A stretch of DNA of 64,000 bases from Sabellastarte sp. h YS-2021 (GCA_964017235.1 OZ024927.1:56859293-56923292), one strand, 5' to 3'; numbered from the stretch's first letter, positions 1 to 11,975 are shown. The notes: generated by a model not told the origin, from the sequence alone. Translations and numbers: made by a program.

Positions 1-410
1 ATCAACTTCCTGCACCTTACAGTTTCCGAGATATAGCCCGGACAAGCTTTTATAGGTCAAGGTCACTACGGCAAGGTCAAATCTAGGTCACACCATGACG
101 TTACACACCTACACCCCCTAACCAATGTCCCTACCAAGTATCAACTTCCTACACCTTATGGTTTCTGAGATATAGCCCGGACAAGATTTTCAAACTCAAG
201 GTCACTACGGCAAGGTCAAATCAAGGTCAGACCATGACGTTGCACACCTACACATCCTAACCAGTGTCCCTACCAAGTATCAACTTCCTACACCTTACGG
301 TTTCTGAGATACAGCCCGGACAAACTTTTTCCCGCCGCCCGCCCACCCGCCCATCTGGACACCATGGGTGAAAACAATACCCCGACAGCCCTTAAGGGCT
401 GTGGGTAAAA
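1..410. repeat. Right part of a Helentron-like element: 146-bp minisatellite plus hairpin tail
   Basis: The window opens inside a tandem array whose unit is about 146 bp and includes the phrases 'ccgagatatagcccggacaa' and 'ggtcaaggtcactacggcaa'. The array stops near 330. It is followed by a fixed tail of CCCGCC-rich sequence, 'ggacaccatgggtgaaaac', and the palindrome 'cagcccttaagggctg'. The same array-plus-tail order recurs ending near 7055 and 25333, so this is the right end of the same element type; its left end lies outside the window. No protein is encoded. Confidence 0.7.
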
Positions 411-719
411 AGCAGTGAAACATTATAAAAACCAGCAGACTTTCAGAACAGAGAGTGTAAGTAATGCAAAGGTGCAAGAGAAAATATAATGTATGAGAGC
501 AAAATATATATGTAAATACAAAGTATCAAAACATGGCAATGCAACAGCAAGATGACAGCATTAATTAGTTAGTACATGCAATAATCAGTTTCTGCAATCT
601 TTCTATCTCTGTTAGAAATATGTCTCAAATATGATAGCAGAAAACATTTTAGCAAAGCCAAACTCAAATGTGACACCAAAGTCCCACTTAAACATTGCAC
701 ACCTACATGCCCCCATCAA
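411..719. other. AT-rich spacer, no gene seen
   Basis: This is AT-rich sequence between two repeat blocks. Part of it (near 505-570) resembles sequence around 23215-23280, so it may be an old copy of the non-array part of the minisatellite element. I see no coding sequence or RNA gene. Confidence 0.4.
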
Positions 720-1370
720 TAACCCTACTAAATTTTACTATTTTATAGCTCACCCAAAAGTAGGTGAATAACAAATTTAAAAGAAATTCTCTAAGTGCAA
801 TAGTTTTCAAGTTACAACTAATTTACTCAACAGTGATAACCTCAAAGTAGCTATTGCTCAGCTATGCAATGATCTACAGGTTTACAATTTCACTTTGTTA
901 TTGCTGACCCATAATTAGCTGAATAATACATTAAACCAAATTCTGCAAAGTCTGCAACTTTACTATGTTATAGCTGACCCAAATGTAGGTGAATGACATA
1001 TTTAAACAAAATACTCTAAATGCAATAGTTTTCAAGTTACAACTTATTTACTCAAAAGTGAAAACCTGAAAGTATCTATTGCTCAGCTATGCAATGAGCT
1101 ACAGGTCTGCAGTTTTACTATGTTACAGCTGAGTCAAAAGTAGCTGAATAACATATTTATATAAAATTCTCTAAATGCCATAGTTTTCAAGTTACAAGTG
1201 ATTTTACTCATTCTGGAAGTTACTGAAAAGTCATAAAGTAGCCATTACTCACTTAGCTATTGAGATAGACACCCAAGTTACTCACCATGTTATATCGATG
1301 GAAAAAGTAGCTGAATAACATATTTCAACAAAATGCTCTAAATGCAATACTTTTCAAGTTATAAGTGATT
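720..1370. repeat. 157-bp-type tandem repeat array (copy 1)
   Basis: The array has about four degenerate units of 154-165 bp. Each has 'aaatgcaatagttttcaagtt', then a segment with 'tagctattgctcagctatg', then 'atagctgacccaaaagtag' and 'tgaataacatattta'. The same unit recurs at 12130-13040, 29560-30755, 33960-34164, 40508-40804 and 48006-48284. The last unit is a distinct variant containing 'tactcacttagctattgaga', also found at the right end of the other arrays. Noncoding. Confidence 0.8.
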
Positions 1371-1764
1371 TAGTGCATGATTTCAGGAATTTTAATGCAT
1401 AAAATATTATTTAAAAAATTCATAAAAAAAATAATAGAGAGATTCAGGCCTGATACTCACACAAGGGAATGTACTATTGATCTAGTACATATATGAAAGA
1501 TAAGAGACAAATCCCTGCAATAATGAATGAGAAAATTGTCATAAAGTTTTGAAATTTTCACACTTAAGGTGGGGGTACCTCATTTGTAATGGCTCTGGGG
1601 AACAAACGAATGAACAGATCTGCATTCCTTGAACAATTTTTCATCATCGGTCTTTTCAAAAAACAGCATATCTCTGTGCCTTGTACTATTGGAGAAGATG
1701 TTCACGCGGACGCCAATGCGGGTGGGGACGCCGCAGAATGATGCCATAATGTCAGCTGACTGAC
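1371..1764. mobile_element. Conserved tail of the 157-bp composite element (copy 1)
   Basis: About 390 bp immediately after the array match 13055-13452 in sequence and order: the 'gtgcatgatttca' junction, an AT-rich stretch, 'cactcacacaagggaat', 'ggtacctcatttgtaatggc', and a terminus containing GTCAGCTGAC at 1751-1760. Array plus tail therefore behaves as one mobile composite. I see no coding capacity and cannot assign a superfamily. Confidence 0.6.
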
Positions 1765-3559
1765 TGGATCCTAACCCTGAGTACAACTTATTATAACAAC
1801 TCACAATATTATCAGCACTTTCTCTCTCTTTATTTTCTCTCTTTTCAAATTTTAAAATTCATTATAATTTATTGATAAGGAAAATGCTTTCATATCACTG
1901 AATATTTTTTTTTATAATTTTCTGATACCAATAATAAAATAATTTGAGGCTGCTATCACTGATTTGTCTTGTCCTAGAAGCAGTTAGTACAAGATGCATG
2001 TGCCAAAAAAAACAGAGATATATTTTCAGATTATAGACAAGAGCTAATATTCCTTGAATGCGTAAATACGATATGAATATATGTTTTACCAACTACATAG
2101 GTAAATGAAACAAATAATGTCAAGGCTGCATGCGCCAGTTTGTCTGCAAAACCTTCAAATATTATCCTGCACTCTACACTAATATAACTACTACAGTAGC
2201 AGCATGACCCACATTGCATTGGAGTACAATCTACTTGTGCTTACAAGTGAGACTAATAAACATGGCTTGATTGATTCTAGCTAACCCTGACAGGTCTCAA
2301 ATTTATCTGGTCAATACACATCTATAAGGCTATATTACAGATATATATTATTTCTAATAAAGTATATTCAAATCAATATATTTTATTACGTTTCTCAGAG
2401 CTGATAGGAATATAATGCTTGGATTAACTTTGTAAATTTTGGTACTTGTGCTATTACATAATGCTTGAACAATATACGTGTAAACCTCTACTAAAGGTTG
2501 TTTAATGCCTTTTTTGTCATCTAGATAGTAGATATTCAATGTAACTGTGGTTTACTACACATTTTGCAAAATATAGAACCTGTTGGTAGAACTTCTATAA
2601 TTTCTTACAAGAATTGTATAAACAGTAATGCAGAATTGTATCAACATGTACCAAGATATTTTTATTTCACTCTTTTCCCACACAATATTTCATTAGACTT
2701 TTTGGCATTTGCTTACTATAATAGTTAGCACAAAAATAACTTAAAGTTTATATTTTTAAAATACAGGTATTTAGGGACAAATTTCAAGATGAAAATTCTT
2801 TTTGTTGTTCAAAAGGGGAGACAAAGGGAGAGAGGCTAGTTACTGTTCTTATGGGCCTTTGTCACCTTGCCAAAACATGATATATCATATAATATGCAGA
2901 AGCACTTCTCACCATCATAACAAACAAGGACACACACAGTCACAAGATCTTGATAAATATTTATTTTCTATACTGCAACTATCTCAAAATAAATTGGTGG
3001 TATATAGATTTCATTCAATATAATCATCTTAGAGTGTTGGTTATTTTAAATACTTAAGTCCACACATTTATTTATTTTTTAATTTTTTTCCCCAAGAGCT
3101 ATAATGTTTTTAACAGAGTTTTTTTTTTTTTTTTTTTTGTTCTTGCAACATTAGCTACTTGACAGAAGTTCCCTTTTATTCATTTGTAATGGCTGATAAA
3201 ATCAACTAAAACAAAGACTGTGGCTTTTTCAAAACAGACACCGCTAAATAATATTAAAATTTAAAGCTACCAAATCAATTAATTAATTTGTCAACAAAAT
3301 GACACACTTAGGAAAGTTATAGTTATAAATTGAGCTAAAATGATCCCTTTTATGTTTTGAACATAATGTTCTCATTTGTCTATAAGTGAACTATATGTGA
3401 ACATATATTTTTCAGGCCTATCATACTTCTAGAGTGCAAGCTATCTTCATGACAACAAGCACAAATGCAGGCCTCTTGGGATAATTCTGAAGACATAAGT
3501 GTATTGAAGTAATGATCAAATATTTGAAACTAATTTCTGAGCCTATAATTATACACTAC
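1765..3559. other. AT-rich unique DNA, no gene seen
   Basis: This stretch has simple runs, such as the T-run near 3119-3138, and no open frame with recognisable protein features. It reads like intronic or intergenic host DNA. Confidence 0.5.
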
Positions 3560-3989
3560 TAGTGTTGTGGTTGAATGTGAATCTTAAAACCGCTTTCTGA
3601 AACCAGAAATTCGACGAAAAAAATGGGTGCATTTGATTTATTAAACGCGAGGGCATAAGTTTTTAAATGCATACATGAGCTATAACTGGCACATAAATAT
3701 GAACCACAATGGGCTTTTCGAAGATTTTTCAAGGACAAAAATATTGATAGAAGATTATAAAATACTGTGAAATATTTGTTGTAGTTGAATATTTTGGTAA
3801 ACTTAAGTTAATGAATAAGTGAAGAAACCGGTTCTGGTTAAAAGAAAACGAAACGTACCTGGATCAGTGTCTTTCGGTCAGAAAATAGGTTTCCGGTTTA
3901 CCGTCTTTCGGTTAAATGAAAACAAAACGTAACTAGGCCAGTGTCTTTCAGTCAGCAAATAGGTTTCCGGTTTATCGTCTTCAACACTA
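3560..3989. mobile_element. hAT-type MITE, 430 bp
   Basis: The left end starts TAGTGTTG and the right end finishes CAACACTA, giving an 8-bp terminal inverted repeat. Flanks are TACACTAC (3552-3559) and TACCCTAC (3990-3997), an 8-bp target duplication with one mismatch, as expected of the hAT superfamily. Inside is a direct duplication of about 75 bp (around 3836 and 3911) with 'ggtcag(a/c)aaataggtttccgg'. There is no transposase, so it is non-autonomous. Confidence 0.65.
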
Positions 3990-3997
3990 TACCCTAC

Positions 3998-4338
3998 ATA
4001 TTGTGGTAGGGGTGGGTCTGTAGCATGTTTTTCATTTCAGTATCCTGGTGTCCCAGTAAAACCATTCTCATTCAAGGATTCCAAGAAAAATTTTTATCTC
4101 CTAGTATATGCCTGATAACAGGAAGCGACCTTTACAAAACCAAAACATGGCAGTTCTGCTCAACAAAATCCCTATAGAAGTCTCAAACTGCACAGAAATG
4201 TGGGATAAACAAGGCCAAAAGGTGTTTTGGTCCCCTAGCACGAACACAAAGCCATCAGAGACAAGAGTAGTGCACTAGAATTTATGAAAGTCTGATGCCA
4301 GAAAGAAATTCCAACTTAGAAACATCCCACAGCTGGTC
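3998..4338. other. AT-rich unique DNA, no gene seen
   Basis: Between the hAT MITE and the 5S-like fragment I see no coding sequence, RNA gene or mobile-element terminus. Confidence 0.4.
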
Positions 4339-4402
4339 CTGAACTGAGACGGTCACCCATCCAAGTACTAAGTACTAGCCCATTGCCGCTTAACTTCAGT
4401 GA
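4339..4402 (-). pseudogene. 5S rRNA-like fragment (pseudogene or 5S-derived SINE)
   Basis: On the minus strand this reads 'aagttaagcggcaatgggc' followed by 'agtacttggatgggtgacc'. These resemble the box A and box C internal control region of eukaryotic 5S rRNA (AAGCTAAGC..TCGGGC and TAGTACTTGGATGGGTGACC). The first 45 or so nucleotides of 5S rRNA are not recognisable and a short AGTACTT duplication is present. It is therefore a partial copy or the head of a 5S-derived SINE, not a functional gene. Confidence 0.5.
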
Positions 4403-5191
4403 GTAGACAAATAGTCATCATTCTGTGCCACAATTCCTGAAAGTCTGATACAAAAAGGACATATGTGTATGGGAAAAAGCCAAAAGGATATGTGTCCCTT
4501 TAGCTATTGGAGAGCAAGAGAGGGAAATTCAGAATGCACAGGTGTTGTCAATGTCATCAAAGTCCACTGACAAAATGACATGTATGGACAAAAGGCAAAA
4601 GGACATCTGAGCCTTAAAAAATGACAATTTCTTCAGATTTACAGTTTGTTTCTATTATAAGTTTTTCTTCAATTGTATGTGATGACAATCGCAATCCCAG
4701 TTATTAAGTGTAGCTGTGGTACATTGGTATTTCAGCAAAGTGTTCTCAATACTGAGATCCTGGGGCCATCGACCCATCCTTTTATTGTAAAGTAGAGGTT
4801 AAAACATTAAAGTTTTATCAATAGTGCTTAAATCATGGGGAACTTAAATCAATCTGCAACACTAAGTAGGTAAAACAATTATGATATCAATTTATATGAA
4901 AATTAAAAGAAGCCTTGTTAATGCCTTCATAATGTATTTCATACGAGTAAGATGAATGTCACACAACTGAACAGTGATATGTACATTTTCAATAAGAGCC
5001 AACTTGCCAATGACACAAATTCAGTGAAAACTCACAAAAACCTTGACAAGACAAGGCATATTAAATTCATGATTTTTCACAATTATTAAAGTACTGAGGA
5101 AAATAGAAGCCTTTATAGAGTTTAGACGATTAGTGCGAAATATTTAGAAAATAAAATAATTATATTAATTTACTGTTTTAAAAACACTCAC
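4403..5191. other. AT-rich unique DNA, no gene seen
   Basis: Low-complexity AT-rich sequence with no coding or RNA signal; probably intron sequence downstream (minus strand) of the exon at 5192-5286. Confidence 0.4.
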
Positions 5192-5286
5192 AGAAGTGAC
5201 TTTGACAGTTGCAGGCTGGCGGTTCATGGGAGGCTTTGGACGTTCTTTTGTTGGATGTTTTAATTTTGGGTTTGGGTCTGCACTCT
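5192..5286 (-). CDS. Probable internal exon of a host gene (proline-rich, lysine-rich)
   Basis: On the minus strand a pyrimidine-rich 'tttatatttatttcag' acceptor precedes a 95-nt segment that ends at a consensus donor GTGAGT. Entered in phase 1 it is open throughout and encodes a proline/lysine-rich stretch containing DPNPKLKHPTKERPKPP and MNRQPATVKV, with SH3-ligand-like spacing of prolines and basic residues. Its entry phase matches the exit phase of the exon at 52293-52427; the junction codon would be GAG. The protein is not identified. It would suit the cytoplasmic tail of a signalling or adhesion protein, but that is a guess. Exon status rests on splice signals, phase and codon composition only. 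Confidence 0.5.
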
Positions 5287-5404
5287 CTGAAATAAATATA
5301 AAACAGTTTGAAACTAACTTCAAGATGTTTCACAAATATGAACTGCAACTAAACTCTGTTATTGGTAAAGATGCTACTAGACCCATAAACCTAGAGCAGA
5401 GTTA

Positions 5405-7055
5405 TTAAAATAGCATCAGAGATGCCCAAACCCCACAGCCTGGGCAAATAGTTTTCAATACCATAAAATATAGAACCTAACCGATGTCCCTACCAAGTAT
5501 CAACATTCTACATCTTACAGAATCCAAGAAATAGCCCTGACACTCATGGTCACTATGACAAGGTCAAAGCTCAAATCAAGATTGCAGCATGATGTGTCAC
5601 ACCTAAAACCTCTAAGCAATGTCCCTACCAAGCATCAACCGCCTACACTTAATGGTTTCAGAGATATTGCCCACACAAAATTTTAAAGGTCAATGTCTCT
5701 ACGGTAAGATCAAAAGTCGAATCAAGGTCTGATCATGACATTGCACACCTACAATTCCCAACCAATATCCCTACCAAGTATTAACTTCCTACACCTTACA
5801 GTTTCCGAGATATAGCCCAGACAAGATTTTAAAGTTCAAGGTCACTATCATGGCAATGACAAACCATAAAATTGCACATCTACAACCCCCCAGCAATGTC
5901 CTTAACAAGTATCAACTTCCTGCACCTTACAGTTTCTGGGATATAGCCCGGTCAAGATTTTATAGGTCATGGTCACTATGACAAGGTCAAAGGTCGAATC
6001 AAAATCACACTATGACGCTGTACACCTACACCGCCTAACCAATGTCCCTACCAAGTATCAACTTCCTACACCTTACGGTTTCTGAGATATAGCCCAGACA
6101 AGATTTTATAGGTCAATGTCAAAGGTCCAATCAAAGTCAAAACATGACGTTGCACACCTGCACCCCCTAACCAATGTCCCTACCAAGTATCAACGTTCTA
6201 CACCTTATGGCTTACGGTTTCCGAGCTATAGCCCGGAGAAGATTTTATAGGTCAAGGTCACTATGGCAAGGTCAAATGTCAAATCAAAGTCACACCATGA
6301 TGTTGTACACCTACACCATCTAACCAATGTCCCTACTAAGTATCAACATCCTACACCTAACGGTTTCTGAGATATAGCCCAGACAAGATTTTGAAATTTA
6401 AGGTGACTACGGCAAGGTCAAAAGTCAAATCAAGGTCACACCATGATGTTGCACATCTACACCACCTTACCAATAACCCTACAAAGAATCAACTTCCTAC
6501 AACTTACAGTTTCCGACATATAGCCCGGACAAGATTTTATAGGTAGTGGTCACTACAGCAAGGTCAAAGGTACAATCAAGGTCACACCATGACACTGTAC
6601 ACCTACACCCCCCAACCAATGTCCCTACTAAGTATCAACTTCATACACCTTTTGGTGTCCGAGATTTAGCCCAGACAAGATTTTATAGGTCAAGGTCACT
6701 ATGACAAGGTCAAAGGTCAAATCAAGGTCACACCAGAATGTTGCACACCAACACCCCTAACCACTGTCTCCACCAAGTATCAACTTCATACACCTTTTGG
6801 TTTCCGAGATTTAGCCTGGACATGATTTTATAGGTCAAGGTCACTACAGCAAGGTCAAAGGTCAAGTCAAGGTCATACCATGACGTTGCACACTTACACC
6901 TCCTAACCAATGTCCCTACCAAGTATCAACTTCCTACACCTAACCGTTTCTAAGATACAGCCCGGACAAACTTTTTCCTGCCGCCCATCCGCCCGTCCAT
7001 CCGGACAACATGGGTGAAAACAATACCCTGACAGCCCTTAAGGGCTGTGGGGTAA
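5405..7055 (+). mobile_element. Helentron-like non-autonomous element with a 146-bp minisatellite core
   Basis: The left end reads 'aatagcatcagagatgccc' then 'aaccccacagcc'. About ten diverged 146-bp units follow (roughly 5475-6960), then the GC-rich tail and the palindrome 'cagcccttaagggctgtggggt' (about 7030-7050). The left-end 'accccacagcc' and right-end 'ggctgtggggt' are inverted relative to each other, so the element has subterminal inverted repeats plus a 3' stem-loop. That plan and the tandem core resemble Helentron-associated non-autonomous elements. No Rep/helicase gene is present. The exact superfamily is inferred. Confidence 0.6.
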
Positions 7056-7997
7056 AAATGTATAAGTGCAGGCACAGATTTATTCACTTGTTTCTCACAA
7101 TACACTTACCCTGAATTTCCAAATGATGAGAAAAGCTGCATTTGGTTATTTAAGGACAAGACATTTACTGCTGGTTAAACAAATTCAAAGTTGAGATTTT
7201 ATGTCTTGTTTGACAGCCGGGGTCATTTTGTGAAAAACCCTCAGTATTGCCACCTACAAGAGTTGAACACACACAGGTGACGGCATGTGATCAGATGCCA
7301 AACTTGCTAACTAGTAACCACTAGGCCATTGAGGACCTTGTGCTGGTTGAATAATGTTTAAAAGTCAAATTTGGGACTTTGCATCCCTTTCAATGGCCAA
7401 GGTCATTTCAGGACAGGTCTTCAATGAGTCCCATATGTTGTCAGGCACTGTGTCTTTCAGAGTAAGCAAATAACTGGTAAATACTTGTAGTGACCAAATT
7501 TGTGGTTAACACTGCCTTTTACTGGTCAATAAAGATGTACCACACTGTTAAAGAAAACCTTTTTGTCTATTTTAAATGAAGGATTTTTTGTTATGATATA
7601 TCTGTATCTGTTTCAAATTCCACCACTTTATTAGTGACACAGATAAGATTATTGGCATTTGCTTGTGTTTGAACCTTTTGTGGTCAATTAAAAACATGGT
7701 GGTTCAAACCTTATACCACAGTGATGACAGCAATGTGATACTTTGGTTCAACAGGAATTTGGTAGTACTTAGAAGAGATGAACTTGCTGTGTTTGTATGC
7801 ACAGACCTGACAGGCTATAGGTGCTGTATGCAGACGTCTAAAAATAATTATTTTAATGATTTTGCTGAACTCACAAATATTGTGTATATATGTAGCTCCA
7901 ATTATTTACCAGATGTTTCCAACACAATTTAAACACAGCTGTGTGTTTGTGATAGTGGAAGCGGGTGGGGGTGGGGGGTTATAAAAATGTTTATATT
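7056..7997. other. Unique DNA, no gene seen
   Basis: AT-rich sequence without a convincing coding frame. A good donor-like GTAAGT occurs on the minus strand near 7105, but its possible exon is out of phase with the neighbouring exons. A G-rich run lies at 7961-7979. Confidence 0.4.
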
Positions 7998-8187
7998 AAG
8001 CTTCTGGTACTTCCAGGGTATATGGAAACAGCCATTTATGATGTTGTTATGTACTTTTCAACTGAAATGTGCTTACAAACCTTATAGGACATATTTGTAG
8101 CCACATTTCTGAAATGTATCCACATTTCAGTGGAAAAGTGCATGATGATGTCGGCCGTGTCCATATACCCTGGAAGTACCAAGCTTC
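7998..8187. mobile_element. Foldback (long-TIR) MITE-like element, about 190 bp
   Basis: The first 28 bases ('aagcttctggtacttccagg' onward through 'gtatatgga') are repeated inverted at the right end ('tccatataccctggaagtac' then 'caagctt') with a 2-bp gap. The inner arms are also partly complementary ('cttttcaactgaaatgtg' against 'cacatttcagtggaaaag'). The whole unit can fold into one hairpin. No clear target duplication was found. Confidence 0.55.
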
Positions 8188-8711
8188 TAGAAAATGCAAC
8201 ATATTCAGTCAAACATAGATTTGTCTTGATGCAGTGTATTCTTGGACAGGAAATGGTGTAATCTAACATACAGAGAATTCTGCCATTCAGAAAATGACAC
8301 GATGCACCTAAAATATCTCTGTGCATGCCAAACTCCTAGATATAATAATAAAGAAGATACAAGGCTTTTTAAATGTAAACCCCATTTGACCTTGAAAGAA
8401 AGAAAAGAAACAAGTGATTCATGTGACCCAATTAATCGGTCACATCTGTCAAGTTGTATTATTGCCCATTAAATCAAATTTCAGATATCTAAACTTACAT
8501 ATATGAAAACAAGGGTGACGTGGTTGGCTTTCACCCAACCACAGAGTCGAATCTTAGGACAGCACTGGGTGTTGAACTCTGTAAACTCTGTATTATCGCC
8601 CGCATTTGGAAACCGCTTCCACGGAAGTTTTCAAATTTGTGTCGCGAGATGGATATTTGTAGTGACGTGATGTGAAAGGTTTACAAATATAAACGGTCTG
8701 TAGATGCACAG

Positions 8712-9017
8712 TTTTACAAGGCTGGTTTAAGATGAAAACCACCAGCATATTTCCTGTTCACAGACTTGCCTCATTAATATTAATGAGCAAACATGCGCAG
8801 TCACGGGAGTTCTTTGTGGGGGTTTCGTGACAATATTTGACAAGGCTGGTTTAAGACGAAAACTACCAGCATATTTCCTGTCCACGGACTTGCCTCATTA
8901 ATATTAATGAGCAAACATGCGCAATCACGGCAGTTCTTTGTGGGGATTTCGTGACAATATTTTACAAGGCTGGTTTAAGACGAAAACTACCAGCATATTT
9001 CCTGTTCACGGACTTGC
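8712..9017. repeat. 124-bp tandem repeat, about 2.4 copies
   Basis: Copies begin at 8717, 8841 and 8965 with 'caaggctggtttaaga'. Each full unit includes the perfect 18-bp palindrome CTCATTAATATTAATGAG and 'agttctttgtgggg'. The third copy is truncated. The 124-bp spacing is regular and the copies are nearly identical, so the duplication is recent. Confidence 0.75.
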
Positions 9018-9214
9018 AGTTTGAAATTTGATTTTGAAACGAGAAGACATATTTCAATTTTGAAGCGTGGATATATAGTACTGTATATGGATATTTTACA
9101 GAAGCAAATTGTAAGTATTTAAATCAAATATTCGTGTGTTGTTTCTACAATATTATGATAGCTACAATGAGCGATAATAGGGAACCAGAGATTATGCTGT
9201 ATTTTACCGATGAA

Positions 9215-9512
9215 GTATTTCGTCGTTTAGCCAATCAGAATCAGAATCAAGGACACAGTATTTGATCTTTGTTGAAACGTCCATTTTATAAAATATTGTC
9301 AGGAAATAAGATAAGCGAACTGGTTTATTTTGTAAATATACTGTAAAACAATTTGGAAGACAACTTCTTCCAAAATAAGAAACGGATTGACAGAAAAATG
9401 AAATCACATGATAACTTCTAGGACATGCAAAAGTGCCTTCAAGTGGTTGAATGTAGAACTACGGAGTTTGAATATTTTCATTGTCCATTCTGATTGGCTG
9501 AACGACAAAGGT
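9215..9512. mobile_element. Possible MITE with GCCAATCAGAAT inverted repeats
   Basis: The sequence 'cgtcgtttagccaatcagaat' near 9219-9240 is repeated inverted as 'attctgattggctgaacgac' near 9491-9510. They are 20-bp arms with one mismatch, spaced about 250 bp apart. The interior is not coding. No target duplication was established, so this could be an unrelated inverted repeat. Confidence 0.35.
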
Positions 9513-10130
9513 GTAGTACTACCGTGACGTCACTTCATTCATTAATTTCTTTGGGGTTTATTTGTTTGACAAATGGGTAGATGCGCAGACAACAATTTTT
9601 CATTAACAGTGACTGCGTGATAAACCAGCAGACAAATAAATTAATTGGGGATTCACGTCTAGAAACCAGCAGACGAAACCGTTAAAAAAGACTCGTTCGA
9701 GTAGACCATTACAATGGCAAACACAATAGTTTCCAGGACATACGGGTTCTTAGAGAAAGCCAGACGAAGTGCCAGACAAGCTTTTTACTTTATAAAATAT
9801 AACTGAATAAAAGCATTAAAAATCTTCAAAATGGCAGAGTGTATACTATACACCTTAATGTACGGATATGTGAAGAAAATATTATGCAGAATTGATATTT
9901 AAGGGCTTAAACGGCCAATTTAAAATCGCGACCACAACTCAGTACATAACTCGAATCAAAGATTCGACTAAAAAAAGATTACCTAGCAAGTTTGTAGTAT
10001 ACATTCCATGACTTACATAAACATGTCTTAAAAATGTGTCAATGTTATACATTTGTAAAAATTGCAAATGTACAGCACATGTGAATTCATGGTGCACACT
10101 AAACATAGAATCCTGAAAGACAGGAAAATA
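9513..10130. other. Unique AT-rich DNA, no gene seen
   Basis: No coding frame or RNA gene is apparent. 'aaccagcagac' occurs twice (about 9622 and 9664) but without the hallmarks of an element. Confidence 0.35.
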
Positions 10131-10930
10131 AATAGCCGGCATGCCAATGTTTGGAGGCAAGCCAATGACCTTGAAGAAAGAGGCTGAAGGTCAAATATCT
10201 GTAAGTTTCTAGGAAATAAATGTATGTATCATAAAGATCAAGCCATAGGATGATCTGCCCTTCTGTATGTGAGAACCAGCCCAAAATGTAAAGAAATGCC
10301 TCAAATTTGACCTCAGTAGGTCACCATTTGTCTCAGGGCCAAGGTCATAAAACAAAAGGCTCCAAATCCTTAAACATATATACCCACATACCAAATCTGA
10401 AAGGTCTGCATAAAATCTTGTTTAATGTATTGCCTTTTAAGTTACCACCTTGATCTAAAGAAGGCTGCCATTAGTCTTAGAGTGAAAAGCCAATGCCAGA
10501 AAACAACAGACTCTGAGGCCTTACATTCATATTTATACCAACACACTAAATCTAACAGGTCAGAGTAACATGTTTTTTATATTATCATATAAGAAAGGAA
10601 ATCTCTATGGGAAAAAAAGCTGACATGCCAATGTCTGAAAACCAACCATGACCTTGAAGAAAGAGGTAAAAGGTCAAACTTCTGCATGCTTATAGGGGAC
10701 ATATCTATGCATTGTACAAATCTGTTGTAGGATGATCTAACCTGAGTGTGAGTACCAGGCCAAACTGTGGGGAAATACCCAAAATTTAAATCTAGAATGC
10801 AGTCATTGGTCTTGTAGTGGGGTCACAAAAACAATAGGCCTCCCCCATATATACGTACATACCAAATTTAAAGAATTCTTTGTAAAATATTTTTTACGTT
10901 ATCATATATTGATGGAAATCTCAGCAGTGG
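10131..10930. repeat. Old direct duplication, spacing about 484 bp
   Basis: Two diverged copies start at about 10137 and 10621. They share 'catgccaatgt', 'aatgaccttgaagaaagagg', an 'aggtcaaa' phrase, 'taggatgatct' and 'gagtaccagg'-type phrases in the same order. This is an ancient noncoding repeat; nothing else was recognised. Confidence 0.45.
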
Positions 10931-11975
10931 CGGCAGCATGACCATGCTAAACCCTAAATATCCTCGACTTTCGTCCAGAGATATAAATAAGACCTCACCT
11001 GGTCATATACAGCAATCATCAAATTGTTCAGGAAATAGTTCTCAAAATATATGAAAAAAAGAACACTTACCCCTTTATATAACTCCTTCATTTGTTACTG
11101 GTCATCATTATCTGATTGCTTTGTTCTATGTAAGAGTCTGTTAGATAAGAACTGACTAAATAAGGTTAACAGAGATCAGAAATGCTATGAACACTGCTAT
11201 TAATTTTAATTCCCAATTCTTGTAACTGCGTCAGACACTGAAGTTTTAAAGATAACTGTCACCTCTTTATAAATTGAGTCAGTATTTTTTCAGTATAATT
11301 AACTGAAAGATGTCTACTACAATTTTTAAATGTAAGGCTGAATGTGTAATTATGTAATATTAATGGATTTGATTCTAAAAGAAGAGTCTGATTCTGGAGA
11401 TGAGGAAGAACAGTGTCACACATGTACATATTCTTATTAGTAAATATAATCAAAAACTAAACAACTACTGGAGTGGAAACAGGTTCTCTTCTCAACATAA
11501 TAAACAGAAAATTGTAGGATTTTTTTTTTTTTTAAATGTTAAGAAAATAGCTCAAGTTAGTTGAGATATAGAAAGAGTTCTTATATGAATAACAAACTAA
11601 AAATTGGCAGTTTTTGCACAAAAAAAAAAACAATGTGTCCCAGAAGGTGGAAAGAAATATAACAATGAAAGTATATGGTATGATTGCATAATTGGCACTG
11701 CATTTGCAGGAGAATTGGAATCTTAAGGATAACTACAGAAAATTGCAATATTAGGAAAGATATTGTGGATTTTCTTTTATACATACAGTTTTAAGAGTTT
11801 GGATATTTTGGGGAGGAGGGACATTATAGGTATTTTATTTTGTGAACAGTGAATGGGGGTGTCCAATGCTGAAGGTATGTATTTTGCTTAAAATCACTCT
11901 ATTTCATTCCATTTTCAAGATATCAGCCATTTTTTTAAAACACTGCTTTTTCAGTCACTTTATCCAGCGATGCCC
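10931..11975. other. AT-rich DNA, no gene seen
   Basis: AT-rich sequence with homopolymer runs and no supported gene. The stretch 11850-12000 resembles 13490-13620 in the same orientation (both include 'aaaatcactctat(t/c)tca'), so the composite element at 12016-13464 is flanked by related sequence. Confidence 0.4.

Noticed and set aside
7100..7125. Possible 26-nt minus-strand exon ending at a strong GTAAGT donor
   Set aside because: Its phase cannot connect the exon at 52293 to that at 5286, and the acceptor lacks a pyrimidine tract.
7240..7335. tRNA-like or SINE head around 'gttgaacacacacaggtg'
   Set aside because: No box A/box B pair at correct spacing and no cloverleaf could be traced.
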